Positions 1 through 11,517 of a stretch of DNA of 64,000 nucleotides are shown here, in pieces. The translations under genes and the position numbers were made by a program. Within the stretch, counting starts at the first letter, position 1. The number at the start of each line of letters is the position of its first letter. The stretch is from Pythium myriotylum. Lineage: Eukaryota > Oomycota > Peronosporomycetes > Pythiales > Pythiaceae. The stretch lies in the NCBI GenBank assembly GCA_023091665.1, contig JALJCQ010000031.1:946837-1010836 (forward strand). Reading direction: 5' to 3'. A model generated the notes under the pieces. It saw only the letters and a list, made by a program, of their open reading frames with translations, was not told the DNA's origin and made no database searches.

Positions 1-422
1 GTCGTCGTCGTCGATGTGGACGAAGGCGATGTCGTCGAGGTCGAAGGAGTCTTCGTCGTGGTCGAAGGGGTCGTGGACTTTTTAGCGTTGGCACGTGCCC
101 GGATCTGCTGGAAGATCGTCTTGTAGAACGCCTCGAACTGCGCACTCTCGGTCGAGCCCATGGCCGCGACTTCCTTGGCGTTGAGCGCCTTGTAGAGCTT
201 GAAAAGCACCTGGGCCTGTGCACGCAGTTCGGCGTCGCTCTTGGTGGCCTGCATGGCCTCGAGACGGCGCACGAGCACGTCTTCGTGGGACGAGAGTCCC
301 GAGAGACCGCCAGCCATGAGCAGGTCGTGCGAGTCGACGGCGAGCTCGACGTTGGACGCGACGTCGCTCGCCGAGGCGCAGAGCGCCAAGCAGGACGCGA
401 CGAGGACCGCGATGCGCATCAT
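1..422 (-). CDS. Secreted protein with Ser/Thr/Pro-rich tail (3' end outside window)
   Basis: Reading leftward from an ATG at 422 the frame is open to the window edge. The protein begins MMRIAVLVASCLALCASASD, a typical signal peptide (short n-region, hydrophobic core, small residues before the predicted cut). About 95 residues of helical, charged sequence follow, including the stretch GSTESAQFEAFYKTIFQQ. The visible part then ends in a low-complexity linker of Ser, Thr, Pro and Lys encoded by a TCG/ACG-rich repeat at 1-80. This design (signal peptide, small domain, Thr/Ser/Pro tail) is common among secreted or cell-surface proteins of oomycetes and could anchor or space the domain at the wall. 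I recognise no enzyme motif. A second ATG lies one codon downstream. The gene is incomplete, so the C-terminus is unknown. Confidence 0.7.
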   Translation of the reverse strand, partial: MMRIAVLVASCLALCASASDVASNVELAVDSHDLLMAGGLSGLSSHEDVLVRRLEAMQATKSDAELRAQAQVLFKLYKALNAKEVAAMGSTESAQFEAFYKTIFQQIRARANAKKSTTPSTTTKTPSTSTTSPSSTSTTT

Positions 423-1553
423 CTCAAGCGAACGGGCGGGAGAAAGAGATACTGGTGGGAACGAAGAGCGGGCGTGTCGTGCAGGGGGGACCGTGGCGCG
501 GGTGAACCCAACGAGTCGCAGCGCGAGATGCGGAATGGGCCGCGCGTGGAGACCGGAGCTCCTCGCGAGCGCCGAACAAAATTTGGAAAGAAATCCAGAG
601 GCCGAGTGAGATATACAAACGCTGTATTTTGACCAATGGAAAGCTCCGCAAGCGCACCCTTGAGGGGTAGGGGTAAAGCAATTGTGAGAGGGTATTGGAT
701 TTCCACGTAACTGGATGCAAAATGCTTGGGTTCACTTTGATAGGCGGGTGAAGCGACTGAACCCAAAGCAGGTGGAGGGGAGACTGACTGGAAGAGATGG
801 CGGCGTGTCGCTGTCTGTTTCATATGGGGGGGCGGTCGCTGTGTGGTGCGTGAGTATGTTCATGGCGGCGATCACCAACGCATGCCATTAGGACTCGGTG
901 CGATCCAGAGCCTCATCGAAATCCAGTCACTGGATATCACAAGGCGGATAGACGCGGGCACTCTCTCGGCATCAGGTGCTGCAGGAATCTCATCAACTCT
1001 CGCGGTCAGTCCCTCATGAAGTCCACGGTGCCTCCCCTAGCCCGTATTTGATGAAGCAGACGTGGTGGCCAGTGTCCAGCAACATGACAGACTCTGAACG
1101 GAGCACTGGACACGCACCCTCGAGCAGGGACCTCACTCTGGCGAGTTTCATCCATGCCCCCCAAATGTCGAAACGGTCCGATGGTTCCATCAAAATGGAT
1201 GGAACCTTCCTCTGACTGATTGTTCATCATGGTGAGTTCCACTTTGAAGTTACCATGTACCTGGTTCGTCGTCAGGTTTTGCGTGATTTCAGTATTGAGC
1301 CAGCACAAGCGAGTTTAGCCCCAAGTCACAGCAAGTGGGTACATTGAGACCCCCGCATGCACAGCTTGCCCTCGCTGAAGTCTTTGCGCATCGTTCAACA
1401 GCACAACGATTCATGGAGATTACACCAGCTAGCTGCATATATGAAGTCAACCCGCCAGAGGACTGTCGGCTAGCGGATCTTGCATGTTTCTGTTCTCTCC
1501 AGAATGATGTCTTACTGGCTGGTGCTGGGCGGCCTTTGCCTAAGAGAGTCAAA
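423..1553. other. Intergenic region, nothing recognised
   Basis: This is about 1.1 kb between the start of the secreted-protein gene and the stop of the ALY/REF gene, both on the minus strand. Short open frames here have no recognisable domains and overlap on both strands. It should hold the 5' flank of the secreted-protein gene and the 3' flank of the export-factor gene. Confidence 0.5.
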
Positions 1554-2891
1554 CTATGCGTCCTTCATGTACGAGTCCATTTCGTTGTCGAGGTCTTCAG
1601 CGGTCTTGGAGCCTCCACCTTCCTTGGCACGGCCACCGCCACGGCTATAGACAAACACGCAACAGCGTGAGAAAAAGTGGTTTATCGGGCTTGCATCGTA
1701 GTCATGCAGTCAACTTACTTGCGACCGCCGCGGCCACCACCACGACCACGCCCACGAGAGTCCTTCTTGTCACTAGCGAATGGAAACACCAATCCTCAGC
1801 ACCACGGTCGAGCTTCAACTCTGCACAGGTATACCCACCCCAAGTTCACCTTGAACGTGACGTCGTCCGATTTGCTCAGGGCTGTGCCAAAGAGTCCGTT
1901 GCGCACGTTCTTATCCGTATCCAGGGTGATCGACATGGCCTGGCCATCAAGCGTACGTCCTAGCTCGCGTACTCTCTATCAGGCTCGCTGCCATCTTCCT
2001 CTTCAACACGAGCGACACTCACCATCGTACTGCTTGATCGCCTTCTCGGCATCGGCGTGCTTGGCATACCACACACGCGCGATACCCTTCGAGCGGCCCG
2101 AGCGATCGTACACAATCTCGGCCTTGGTCACCTTGCCGACCGTGCTGAAAAGCTCGCGGACGTCGTCCTCGAGGATGTCAAACTTGAGGTTCTTAACCAC
2201 AATCTTGGTGCCGGCGTTCGCGTCGGTGTTGCTGGGCTTGCCGAGACGCGAGAGAATCGAGCCTGGAAGCATGGTCACCAGAAGTCACGTCGTTACGATG
2301 CTGTGGTCGGAAGGGATTCATTCAGACGGGCGGAAACGCGGAGATGCACACCTTTCTTGGCACCCTTGCCCTGCTGGGCCTTGACCGTGACGGCGCGGCG
2401 CTTGCCACCTTGCTTGGCGGCCGGCGCGTCGTCCTCGTCCACGTCCATGAGCTCATCGTCGTCGTTCGCGCCCTGGTAGGTCCCAACACGCGTGGTCATT
2501 GATCTCCCCATTGTTCCTCTTCCCTATTCCCATCGCGGGTCCCCTCCGTCGCGTTCGCTCTCTTAGCTCTCTTTCTCTCTTCCACGTCTCCCTCGCGCGC
2601 AAAGTCGGAAAGGGGCGGAGCGAAAAGAAGGCGAATCGCGTCTCACGCCCGACGGAGGCGACGCCACACACACAGAGACACTGGACTTACACCACGCGAG
2701 TACGGCTCCTTGCGGCCGCTGCGGTTGCGCCGGTTGCGCACGGGCCCGGCGCCGCCCGATGCGCCGCGGCCTCGGCCACCGCCGCCGCCGCCGCCGCCGC
2801 TCTTGGCCGGACGCGCATCCGGGTTGCTCTTCTTCTTGTTCGAGATGATGTCGTCGAGACTCATGTCGAGCGAGGCGAGGATGGACGACAT
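1554..2891 (-). CDS. ALYREF: ALY/REF-type mRNA export adaptor (THO/TREX), six exons
   Basis: RNA-binding adaptor that couples spliced mRNA to the TREX/UAP56 export machinery in the nucleus. Exons that keep frame are 2891-2691, 2523-2352, 2262-2023, 1959-1839, 1772-1719 and 1644-1554, giving about 292 residues. Residues 7-20 carry the conserved N-terminal REF motif (SLDMSLDDIIS). A Gly/Arg-rich stretch follows, then an acidic patch (DDDELMDVDEDD). One RRM has RNP2 IVVKNL and RNP1 KGIARVWY. After it comes a second Gly/Arg-rich block, and the protein ends in a UAP56-binding-type motif (LDNEMDSYMKDA). All donors are GT and acceptors AG, with consistent phases (0,1,1,2,2). The first acceptor (AATAG before 2523) is the least certain junction, but its phase agrees with the GTAAGT donor. 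The gene looks intact and host-encoded. Confidence 0.9.
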
Positions 2892-3352
2892 GGTTGGAGA
2901 GCACGCGTCGAGTCGAGTCGGGTCGGGTCGGGTCTGTCTGTCGCTACGGCGCGCGCGCAGTCAGTCGCGCAGCCACGGCGCAGCTTCGGCGAGAAGCCGC
3001 CACTCACCACGGGGAGCTCGAGCCTTGGATGCCGAAGATGGCCAGCGGCGAAGAGCTCGGGGACAAAAACGACCGTGCGATTCAAACCCCGTTGAATTGA
3101 CGAATGAATTGAAGACAATTCAGTCGGCAGCAGAGAGCGGTCTCAGTATCAGATTGCGGGTACTGCAAATCATACGTGGTCCGACCGCGTGCGGCGAAGT
3201 GCTCAGTGTTATTGTGGTCGCTATCGCCTTCGGCGAGCAGGTGGCTGGGGAACCCAGCGCAATGACGTAGGAGTATGCTAGAATTACGGTTTAGTTCCCA
3301 GATGCGGCAGAATAAGAGCAAGAAGTGCGATTAGAATCGACCACTACGTTTA
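2892..3352. promoter_or_regulatory. 5' flank of the ALY/REF gene and left border of the Helitron region
   Basis: No gene is supported here. The first part lies just upstream of the ALY/REF start and contains a short GTCGG-type direct repeat (about 2905-2935). A small perfect hairpin (GAATTG-AAGA-CAATTC, about 3105-3121) sits between this gene and the helicase stop codon at 3353. It could relate to the 3' end of the Helitron, whose gene runs toward it, but I found no CTRR terminus that would prove it. Confidence 0.35.
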
Positions 3353-6300
3353 TTAGAGATCAGAGCTGACTATATCATCAAAAGCGGCAATCGTTTGGTT
3401 GGAAAGTCGATGGAGTCGGTTGTCCTCAAACAACACCTCGGTGTTGGGGCGAAAGAATGAATAGTCTGCATCTGAAGGGGTCTGGCCAATCCAGTGGAGA
3501 CCACTTCTCGTGCGCACTCGTGAGAGTGAGACGTAGAGTGCGTGAGCGTCTACATTTCGCACATTCGGTGGTCGTAGGTCTGTGATGGCGATTGAGTCTC
3601 GAGTTTCACCTTGAACCCCGTGGACTGTCGTGTCCAAGGCAGGCACGATGGGAAATCCCTTGATCGATAGCGAGCGTTTACTGATCTGGATGGAAGCGGT
3701 AGTCTGGTGCACGGGCATGACCGAAACTGGCCATTCGGGCGGCAGCGAGGGGAAGCGGAGTGGATTCGGGCAATTCGTGATATTCACGAAGATATTGGAC
3801 GGCTGACTCGACGCCATCCAGGCGCCGTTAGGATGCACGGTGAACGTGCATCCAGGCTGCCAATCGATATGGTGCACGATACCAGACGCTCCGTTTGCCA
3901 CACCTTTGAGAAGACACTGATTTGTCTTGATTCGAACCGGCATGCCTACATAGACAAGTGAGATCGACGTAGACAGATCCGAGGGCCGCATGAATGACGA
4001 TACCAATGTAAAGGTGCAGAAAGACAGGGATATTGCCAGTCTTGCTGTCAGGTAATTGGTGCAGCACGAATAGCTCTTCACTCGTCAACTGTCGAGAGAG
4101 CCGGGCAGGGACAACGTAAACACGTCTTGTTGGTGCGAGTGTTCGTATGGCTAGCTGAATAGCCGAGTTGTTGACGCTGCACCTAGTGGCGTTGTCCGTT
4201 GATATTGTTTGGACCATGCTACTATTGCGAGTAGTGGAGTTTACGAGATTCGATAGTGAGGGTATATGCGAACGAAGATGAGGATTCGATAACCTTTTTT
4301 TTGGGTCCCTAGGGGCCAGGGTCCCACTTGGGTCCCACCTCCGTTGTGGTAATATTACCACAGCAACTTGTTTTCAATTTTGTCTAGAGAAGGATAAGTG
4401 CGTGAATAGACGTAGCAACCGTGTCTATAAGGATCCAATATAGATTCACTAACGTGTGGATAGATTCACTAACGTGTGGCGCTACGTTCGCGCCGACACG
4501 CCGACCTCCGCTTCGCTTCGGTGGCTCTGCAGTCGGCACGAGCCTCGCGTATTTAAAGAAAGTGGGCTCTGGACGTCGGCAAGCTTCGTCTCACTCCGGC
4601 AGGCGACCTGCGGCGCGGACCCCGGGTTGCTGCGGGGCGCTCCGCGCGCCCTTCGCAATACCCCCCTACGGGGAAGGGGCCCCCCGCTGCCTTCGGTCGT
4701 ACTGCCTCATGATCACAGTTGGGTAATGCGGTTATTTTTCAAACAAGATGTAATATATCCCTAATTTAGTACAGCTTCCACCCGGGACCCAAGTGGGACC
4801 TTGGCCCCTGGGGACCCAAAATAGAATTTACCGAGGATTCCAGTTGCCAAGTCGGGCACTCGCTAGCCATTCTCCCCATTGCGGGTCTTCGGCGAAACGC
4901 ATGTTCTCTGTCAGGTATACGACCTTTGTAATTCCTTGATATAGCCGTCGGCCGCTGTCTTCACTTGGTTTAAACGCTGCGCGGTCTGTTGTCTTCTTGT
5001 ACAAGGGAAGACCAGTCACCGTCCGAAGCTGACAATGGTCAAACATGAGGACGACCAACAATCCACCAAACGGCTCGCTGAGCGTGTCTTTCACGTGCCG
5101 TAACGATTCTTCCCATAGACCGAAGAAAGCCAGATTGGTCATGGACAACTCGTCCGCAACTACACACTGCACAGGTGCCCATTGACGAAGAACATCGTCA
5201 CTGGGAGACACGATGCGCTTGGGCAGATGAGAGGCGCTGGCACCAAGTCCGACAGATGCGTGCATGGTACATCCCTCAAGACTAGCAGCAGCAATGCCAG
5301 TAGAAGCCACCACTTTGATCGCGTCCGAGTACCCCCAAGCTGTGACCAAAGCCCGAATTGCTCGTATTATCTGCGATTTTCCGGTACCACCGGCTCCTGT
5401 GACGATCAGAGCATCTCCGTTGAATACACGCGCGCGCGGAAAAGCGATTTCGACGTTGGTCAGCCGACTGAGTAGAGGCACCGCTATAAGCGTGAATGCA
5501 ACGTGTTGCTTCCGATTCAACATATAGCGAGCAGAGACAGCGTCGATTCGTGCAAATGGAAGGAGTTCTTGATTTGTCGTGTCTGGAACAGGTGTTGATA
5601 GATAGCGAGTCGCCAAAACAAATTCATTGACTGTAACAGCAGGAGAGCCTGACAATTCAATGATCCCCGATGCTGTAGTATGCTCTTGAGCGACTCCTGC
5701 ACTTTGTTGTTGGAACCGAGTCACGTGCTGTGAGGTTATCGTGTGTTGAATCGCTGTCATCTCCATTGTATTGTCTGGCGGTAGTGATACTGATGCAATA
5801 GAGGGTAGAAGCAGCTCTTGGACAACACTGAGTTCGTCGCCACCACTTGGCATGGTCTCGCTACCGTCAAGCATGTCGACGTCCCCGTCAGTAGCGTACG
5901 TGTCTTCAGGAACCATGACATAATCGTTTGTTGATTGAGATGCTCTCTCCAATGGATTTACTGGCAAGTGGAGTACGTCATCATCGCTGCACTCATCTTC
6001 GTCGTCGCTGTTTCCATCGTCGTTAGCGCGCATCGCATCGCGATACTTCTGGGCCGCCAACAAGCAGATGTAATACTGCTGGTGCCGGTCAAGTGCTCTC
6101 TCTATATCAGCAGTATCGAATGGCTTCCACCGGTCGAAGAACGGCTTTGCCGAGTCTGTTCCACTCATTATAATTCGTGGATCGCGGAATGGATGGTACA
6201 GAAGAGCAGCAACTCGGTAGTACAACTCAGACTGATCGGCGCAGTCCTCGTTGCCAAGTCGACTCATGTCTGGCAGCCTTGGCCCGATGATTTCCGGAAC

Positions 6301-9300
6301 TCGAGGATACTCGTGGTAACGATAGTTGTGCTTGATAACATGCGCTCTTAACTGTGATGCATCGCTTGCCTTAAATGTACACGAGCGTGCGTTGCGGGTG
6401 GTACTTGTTCCCTCGCGATGGAACCATGCACAGAAGTCGTACCAACACACATCCTCCAAGCACTTTGGTCGCTCTAAATACTTAGAAATTGAAGTCTCAG
6501 AGTATAACTCTTCATTTCTGGATATGATCGATGCCTGTACGGTCTTCTCGTTGAGGATGTTGATACCCTCAACGAGAACGAGGCGTTCGAATGTGCAACC
6601 GAAGGTAACTGCCTCTCCCGCGAAGAGTATAGCTGTCGCTAGAGGCCCCCCCATTTCCATGACGCCTGTTGTCGCATACGCCAACGAGAGCAAACGGCCA
6701 ATACCTTTCCCGTAGTCCGTTGACTGCAGATCGCGTTCGCGTTCGACACGCCTTCTAAATGCCACGTCGACAATAGCAACATTGTCTAGAACTGTCTGCC
6801 GTTTTATCGTGTATTGAATCGCATACCGCGATGCCTGTAGACTGTCGCCGGACCAGAGAATCCTAGCGTCCATGTTGAAGTGGAGTATTCTTCGCCATGT
6901 CGGTACGTACGAGTTCAGCCACTGATTACCAATGCGCCTTTTGTATTGGATCGTATCGTCTCGGTCGAGTCCAGTTCTTGGCACGAGCTTGCGGAAAAAA
7001 TTGTATCGGCACTTGGTACTTGCTCGTCCTTTAACACACGACGGTGTGTGATTGAACGCGTGGACTTGGTCAAGGAGTAGAAGACGACTCAACTGTATTC
7101 TTGCAGTTGCTGGATCCGAAGACAGACCACCAAAGCGTGATTTGATCGCTGCCACAGCCTCAGAAGAACTAATAGCCTTGTATTCCCCATTCAACTCTTG
7201 CCACTGAGTATCAATCACGTTCGCGACGATCTCCGATTCTGTGAACGAACTGCTGCATGACGCACACATTGCAACTGCAGGCGCTGCTACAGTGGACTTT
7301 AAAACGTGTTTGTACTTTTTGTGGATTGGCATAGCCGAGAGCGATCCTTCACAAGAGCGCCGCGGACACGGTATGTCGCTGATGATGTCGTATACAGGCA
7401 ACTCCGCAGAGAATATCGACGCACAGTATTGTTCAAACTTTGCCTTGAGTCGCGCATCAGCCCGCAAGTAATCCCAGTCAGCCTGAGTTTCGGGAGGCCA
7501 GCGACCCATGCAACACCGTGATGATGGATGAACAACCGACCTTGTTGTTCCAGTGCGTACACGAGACACTCGACATGCCCAAATATGCCTCGCTGCGCCT
7601 TCGGCTTGTTAGTGTCGATATCCCAGCCTAAGAGGACATCGATGAGAATACGACAGCAGAGCTGATAGTACTGGGCCTGTACGACGGTGTTACTCATGAT
7701 GATGCGGGACATTTCGGAAGAGCAGGGCATGTTGATCGTGGAGCAGTCGCTGAGTTTTGCCGGACGACCACCGGGAAGTGGGCAACACGTCCAGTACGCA
7801 CACACGATAGAACAGTCGGGATTCGGCGTCAATGTCCAAAATATGGAAGGCGCACCAAACTTGATAGTCATTGCGTCTACCATGCGTGCCATTTGCTCGC
7901 GTTCTTCGTTGCTCCCCCACATCTTAGATGAAGATGCGTTGATGGACTGAACACATCTAGACGCCGTAGCCGACTCTCGTCGCGGTAAAAAGGATCTCCC
8001 TAGCTTCCAGGCTTTCCGCTGGTCCGAACGATTGCGCATGGCTGTCTTCAGCTCGCTCGGAGATACATGCATGATGGATGTAGCAAGCGCGGGATCACGT
8101 CCAACACGAAGGAAGATCCCGCTCTTGACGCGAGCCATCGCAAGATAGTCGAACATCGTCAATTTGAACAAAGGGTCTTCGGCGAAACGATTCGTAGACA
8201 AGTTGAGATAGTGCAGTATGATCGCCCGGTGACTGTAGCGATGGCTACGAGGACTTGAAAACCCACCGACCCCAAACGTGAGAAGATACGCATACAAACG
8301 TTCCATGTAATGGGGATCGTTGGATTTCAAGAGAGTCGTCGATCGACGTGCTACGAAGCTCCGAGTCGGGGAAGCCACAGCCGCGACAGCTCGCGTCAAA
8401 CGCTCTTCTTCGCTGTTGTCGATTGTGGCCTCCATCAACACAGTCTGTGTCTCGACAAGTGTACACTCAGCAACCTCGCTAACATCTGTGGCGTCGCCCA
8501 CTCGGGAGACTGATGCTTGTCGCGCTCGAGCCTCGGCAATCAGGCGTGCGGTGGTTTCATCCGGTTCAAGGCGTGTCGTAATGGTATCGCTAGAACAGCT
8601 TGCACCGTCGAATTCATTGTTCGCGTCGACATCTCGATACAGAGGGTTGAGTCGCAGAAGCAGTTCGTGTGCACGTCGTATCCGCGTAACATTGCAGTCG
8701 TGGCGCTTCGCCAAGAGAAGCTCCTGAGCTTGGGTCATCGGGCCAGCGAGAATCAACTGAAAGTTCTCACATCCAACGATGGATGGGACACTGCTCGCAA
8801 TAGTTGCCGTTCGATTGTCCCAGCTCAGCAAATGGCTATGGAGCACGTTTCCAGGGCCACCGTAAACGACTTTGACAACACCGCGCACCTGGGCGAGCCC
8901 AACGGCTTGCTTCTCTATAATCGTTGCCTCGTCGAGCTCCCGGTACACACCTGCCACGAAGCAGTCTGCAATTGCGAATTTGGGGGGCTTCAAACCGATT
9001 GGCATACCGTCGGCGCTAGCTAGTCGAGTAGCAACTGAGCGCAAGTGGTTTATGCATTTCTTCGATATCCACACACAACTTTCGCCGTCTTCGTTCAGAT
9101 CAAACGCTTGCCTGGAGAGCAGCAACCCTTGCAACCGTATATCGATTGCTGAGCAGTCATAATACTCCATTATCTCTGGTGTGCACCATGATGCACCCGT
9201 CAGTACAGCCCGCATCGCGTCAAACGGTAAGTCATCAACCCTCAGGTGCTCAGCATCGCTCGGAAAGACCCATGTGTTTGTTACAGAGCATACCTTACGA

Positions 9301-9449
9301 TCAAGCACGTCGTCCGCGTGAAGCCGAGCGGCCTCGGATTCCAAGCGTTGTTTGTCTTCGTCGCTGAGAGGTGTGAATGCAAATGTACGATTGGTTTCTT
9401 CAAGGTATTCGTGACTGACCCAGCGGGACGATACTATAGCAGCACACAT
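3353..9449 (-). pseudogene. Helitron Rep-helicase (HUH nickase + PIF1-like helicase), interrupted
   Basis: Rolling-circle transposase of a Helitron, normally 1300-1900 residues. From 9449 the frame holds an N-terminal Helitron-like region (PHYMERLYAYLLTFGVGGF) and the Rep core, with the HUH motif as His-His-His in GRLFIHHHGVAW (near residue 642, 7518-7526). One frameshift near 7497 moves the reading into a second frame. This carries Cys pairs, the double-tyrosine motif YAIQYTIK (6811-6830) and a PIF1-like helicase with Walker A GAGGTGKS and a DEL Walker B. A 545-bp element (4288-4832) then splits the helicase. Beyond it the frame resumes exactly (NWNP, then HLRS) to the C-terminal motifs. A 58-bp GT-AG intron (4003-3946) joins HLYIG to MPVRIK, and the gene ends with the late helicase motif ALYVSLSRVRTRSGL. 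Without the frameshift and insertion it would be full length, so decay looks recent. Element ends were not located. Confidence 0.9.
4288..4832. mobile_element. 545-bp non-autonomous TIR element (MITE) inside the Helitron helicase
   Basis: The ends are inverted repeats of about 40 bp, with shared core TTTTGGGTCCC, then AGGGGCCA and GGTCCCACTTGGGTCCC; the outermost 15 bases match at about 10 positions. The element is flanked by an exact 8-bp direct repeat GAGGATTC (4280-4287 and 4833-4840), and removing it plus one repeat copy restores the helicase frame. An 8-bp duplication points to hAT-like, or possibly MULE-like, mobilisation. There is no coding capacity. Inside is a 20-bp direct duplication (ATAGATTCACTAACGTGTGG, about 4441-4480) and a GC-rich segment. 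Confidence 0.85.
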
Positions 9450-9890
9450 AGACGATCAACAGTGCAGTATGCATGTTGCAAGCACCACGTGACTATACCT
9501 GGATGTCTGCGATTCATGCTGTGCATGCTACGGACTGCGAGTGAGCGTGCGCGTGCAATTTGAAGCTAAGCTCGCTTCCGGCTGGCATTTTTCCATTCGT
9601 ATTGCACCAGTTCGGTCTGGCGTCGCACACTCACAGCGTGTGGGCGTGTCATCGAACACGAGTTGTACCTGGCACCCTTGACCAAGGAGCGCTCTTCTGC
9701 TGTTCCATCAGTTTTTTTGCGAGCGTACGCGACTGGAGGAGCCGCAATCAACTCTTCCTTCGAGTGGTTGTGAGAATCAGACCAAGTACTGCACAGAAGA
9801 GAGTGAATAAAAAAAAGGAACATCGCACCTTGAAGTTCCTCGTACCTATGGTTCCAGCCTTTAAATCTTTGCAATGTAGGGTCGCGAAGT
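9450..9890. promoter_or_regulatory. Divergent intergenic region between Helitron gene and HTH-PDT gene
   Basis: About 440 bp separate the two divergent starts (9449 leftward, 9891 rightward). It should contain both promoters. No individual regulatory site is identified. Open frames on both strands across this stretch show no domain. Confidence 0.4.
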
Positions 9891-11332
9891 ATGCACGAAG
9901 GGTCTGTCAGATACAATTGCACTTGCATTCCAGTTCCCAGGAGAAAGGTGGTAGAGATACCACGGAATCGATACACGACCTCAGAGAAACTGAAGATCAT
10001 CGATGCGGCACGCAAGACCACAATCAAGGCTGCAAGCGCTCGATTCCATGTGCACCATACAACGGTCGCCAAGTGGATCGCGAGACGAGACAAAATACTC
10101 CAGCTACCTTTGGATGCAAGACGGAGTGTCCGATCGCCAACGAAAACAAACGAAGCTGGCACTTGTGAAAGTATCTCGTCGGCTGCTCCTACGGCGCCAA
10201 CCGTCACTAGCGCAGCTAGCTCTATCGCCACAGTGGATACACATATCAGTAGTGATCACACGGCTTTAAGAACACAAACCGGGTCTCAACCATCCAATCC
10301 CGATGCATGCCTGCGGCGCTTTCGGTCGACACCGCATCTCAATCAATCCAATCCGGCGCCAGATCGTTTGCAAGCTCAAGTCTCATCGTTGGATACAAAG
10401 GAGAGACCGGTAGTTTCGCAGACATTACAGCACGGAGCATTTTCGAAGATCTACTCGCTCACAGAGGACTACAGGCGCCAGGATTCGAGGTCACGGGGTA
10501 CCCAGAAATTGGCGTTTTGTTTGAAGCTGTGAAAAAGCTCGATATCGATTACTGTGCCGTGGAGACAGAGGCGTTGCTGTCGACAGCATACCCGGCAACG
10601 CTAGACCATTTCATATCGCTCGATTTGAAGATGGTGGGTGAGGTCACGTCCATCGAGGAAGTGAGTCTCTTCGGGCTTCCAGGTACAACACTTGACGAAG
10701 TCGACTGCATCATGTCTGACTGGCGTCTTCTGCAGCAACACGAGAGCCTCGTGGGTGATCTTGAAGTCACTCATCGCTGCACCATATTCAGACACGTTGT
10801 GTGGGACAGCGCTACAGCTTGTCGTATCATCCGCGAAGAAGGCGCCGAGAAAGCATTGGCCCTCTGTAGTGAAGAGGCAGGCACAACCAACGGGCTCGCG
10901 TCCGTTCGAGCTCATGTGAGTTCAGTATCCCCACAGTGCAAATACACCATCGTAGGGCGACGTGAAACAACAACACTGCGACTAGACAAATGCCGACCAA
11001 TACTTCCAAGACGCCTGTGCACTATTCTCGTGCAGAGCCGTGGGCGAGCAACGCTTTTGGATATAGTCGGCATATTCGTGTATCGCAGTCTGGTGATTGA
11101 CCACGTATGCACGCGCCGTGTCGGCGACAATAGCGAACCGTATTGTGCATCTATGTCTACTGGTCTGCCCATCAAAACTCTAACCCGATTGTGCTGTAGG
11201 CTCACACACTCGAGTCTAATTACATACAATGCCAGTCCAGACGTCAATGTCGAAGCAGCACTCCATCGACACCTACAAATAGCCGCTGAAATTGTCTTTG
11301 TGCTTGGGTACTACTTCTCCATTGTTGATTAA
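9891..11332 (+). CDS. Psq-type helix-turn-helix protein fused or adjacent to a prephenate-dehydratase/ACT-like domain
   Basis: Two overlapping frames are seen. The first (9891-10532) starts with a Pipsqueak/transposase-type HTH at residues 28-68 (RYTTSEKLKIIDAARK ... TTVAKWIARR) followed by Ser/Thr-rich linker. The second (open from 10256, first ATG 10307, stop 11332) is prephenate-dehydratase-like: GYKGETGSFADITA, then FEAVKKLDIDYCAVE, then ALALCSEE. It is followed by an ACT-like C-terminus ending AALHRHLQIAAEIVFVLGYY. A GT-AG intron 10283-10362 would join them in phase as one protein of about 455 residues; the donor (GTCTCA) is weak, so this is inference. Enzyme motifs are degenerate: the usual ENS, SHPQAL and TRF signatures read ETE, SDWRLL and CKY. 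An enzyme is therefore unlikely, and an aromatic-ligand-sensing DNA-binding protein is one possible reading. It lies next to the divergent Helitron gene. Confidence 0.6.
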
Positions 11333-11517
11333 GCAACTTAACAGACACACAAAAACAAAATATATTCAACGCGCTGTATAAATCGATCACAAACATAAAC
11401 TGACGAGCTGTTTTAGTCAGACGCGTCGACCTTCAGAGCGCTGAGCCTCGTAGTGAATTGGCATGCGTAGCCAGCGTAAAGACATAGCCTCCACAAGGTA
11501 CGTACGCAAACGATCGC

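Noticed and set aside
2499..3270. Plus-strand ORFs of 186-198 aa across the ALY/REF exons
   Set aside because: Ala/Arg/Pro-rich antisense shadows of the Gly/Arg-rich ALY/REF exons.
4421..4764. ORFs of about 100 aa inside the 545-bp MITE
   Set aside because: They lie wholly within the non-autonomous element, overlap each other and show no domain.
9566..10231. 221-aa minus-strand ORF overlapping the HTH gene
   Set aside because: It is a shadow of the HTH coding strand and the divergent spacer; no recognisable domain.
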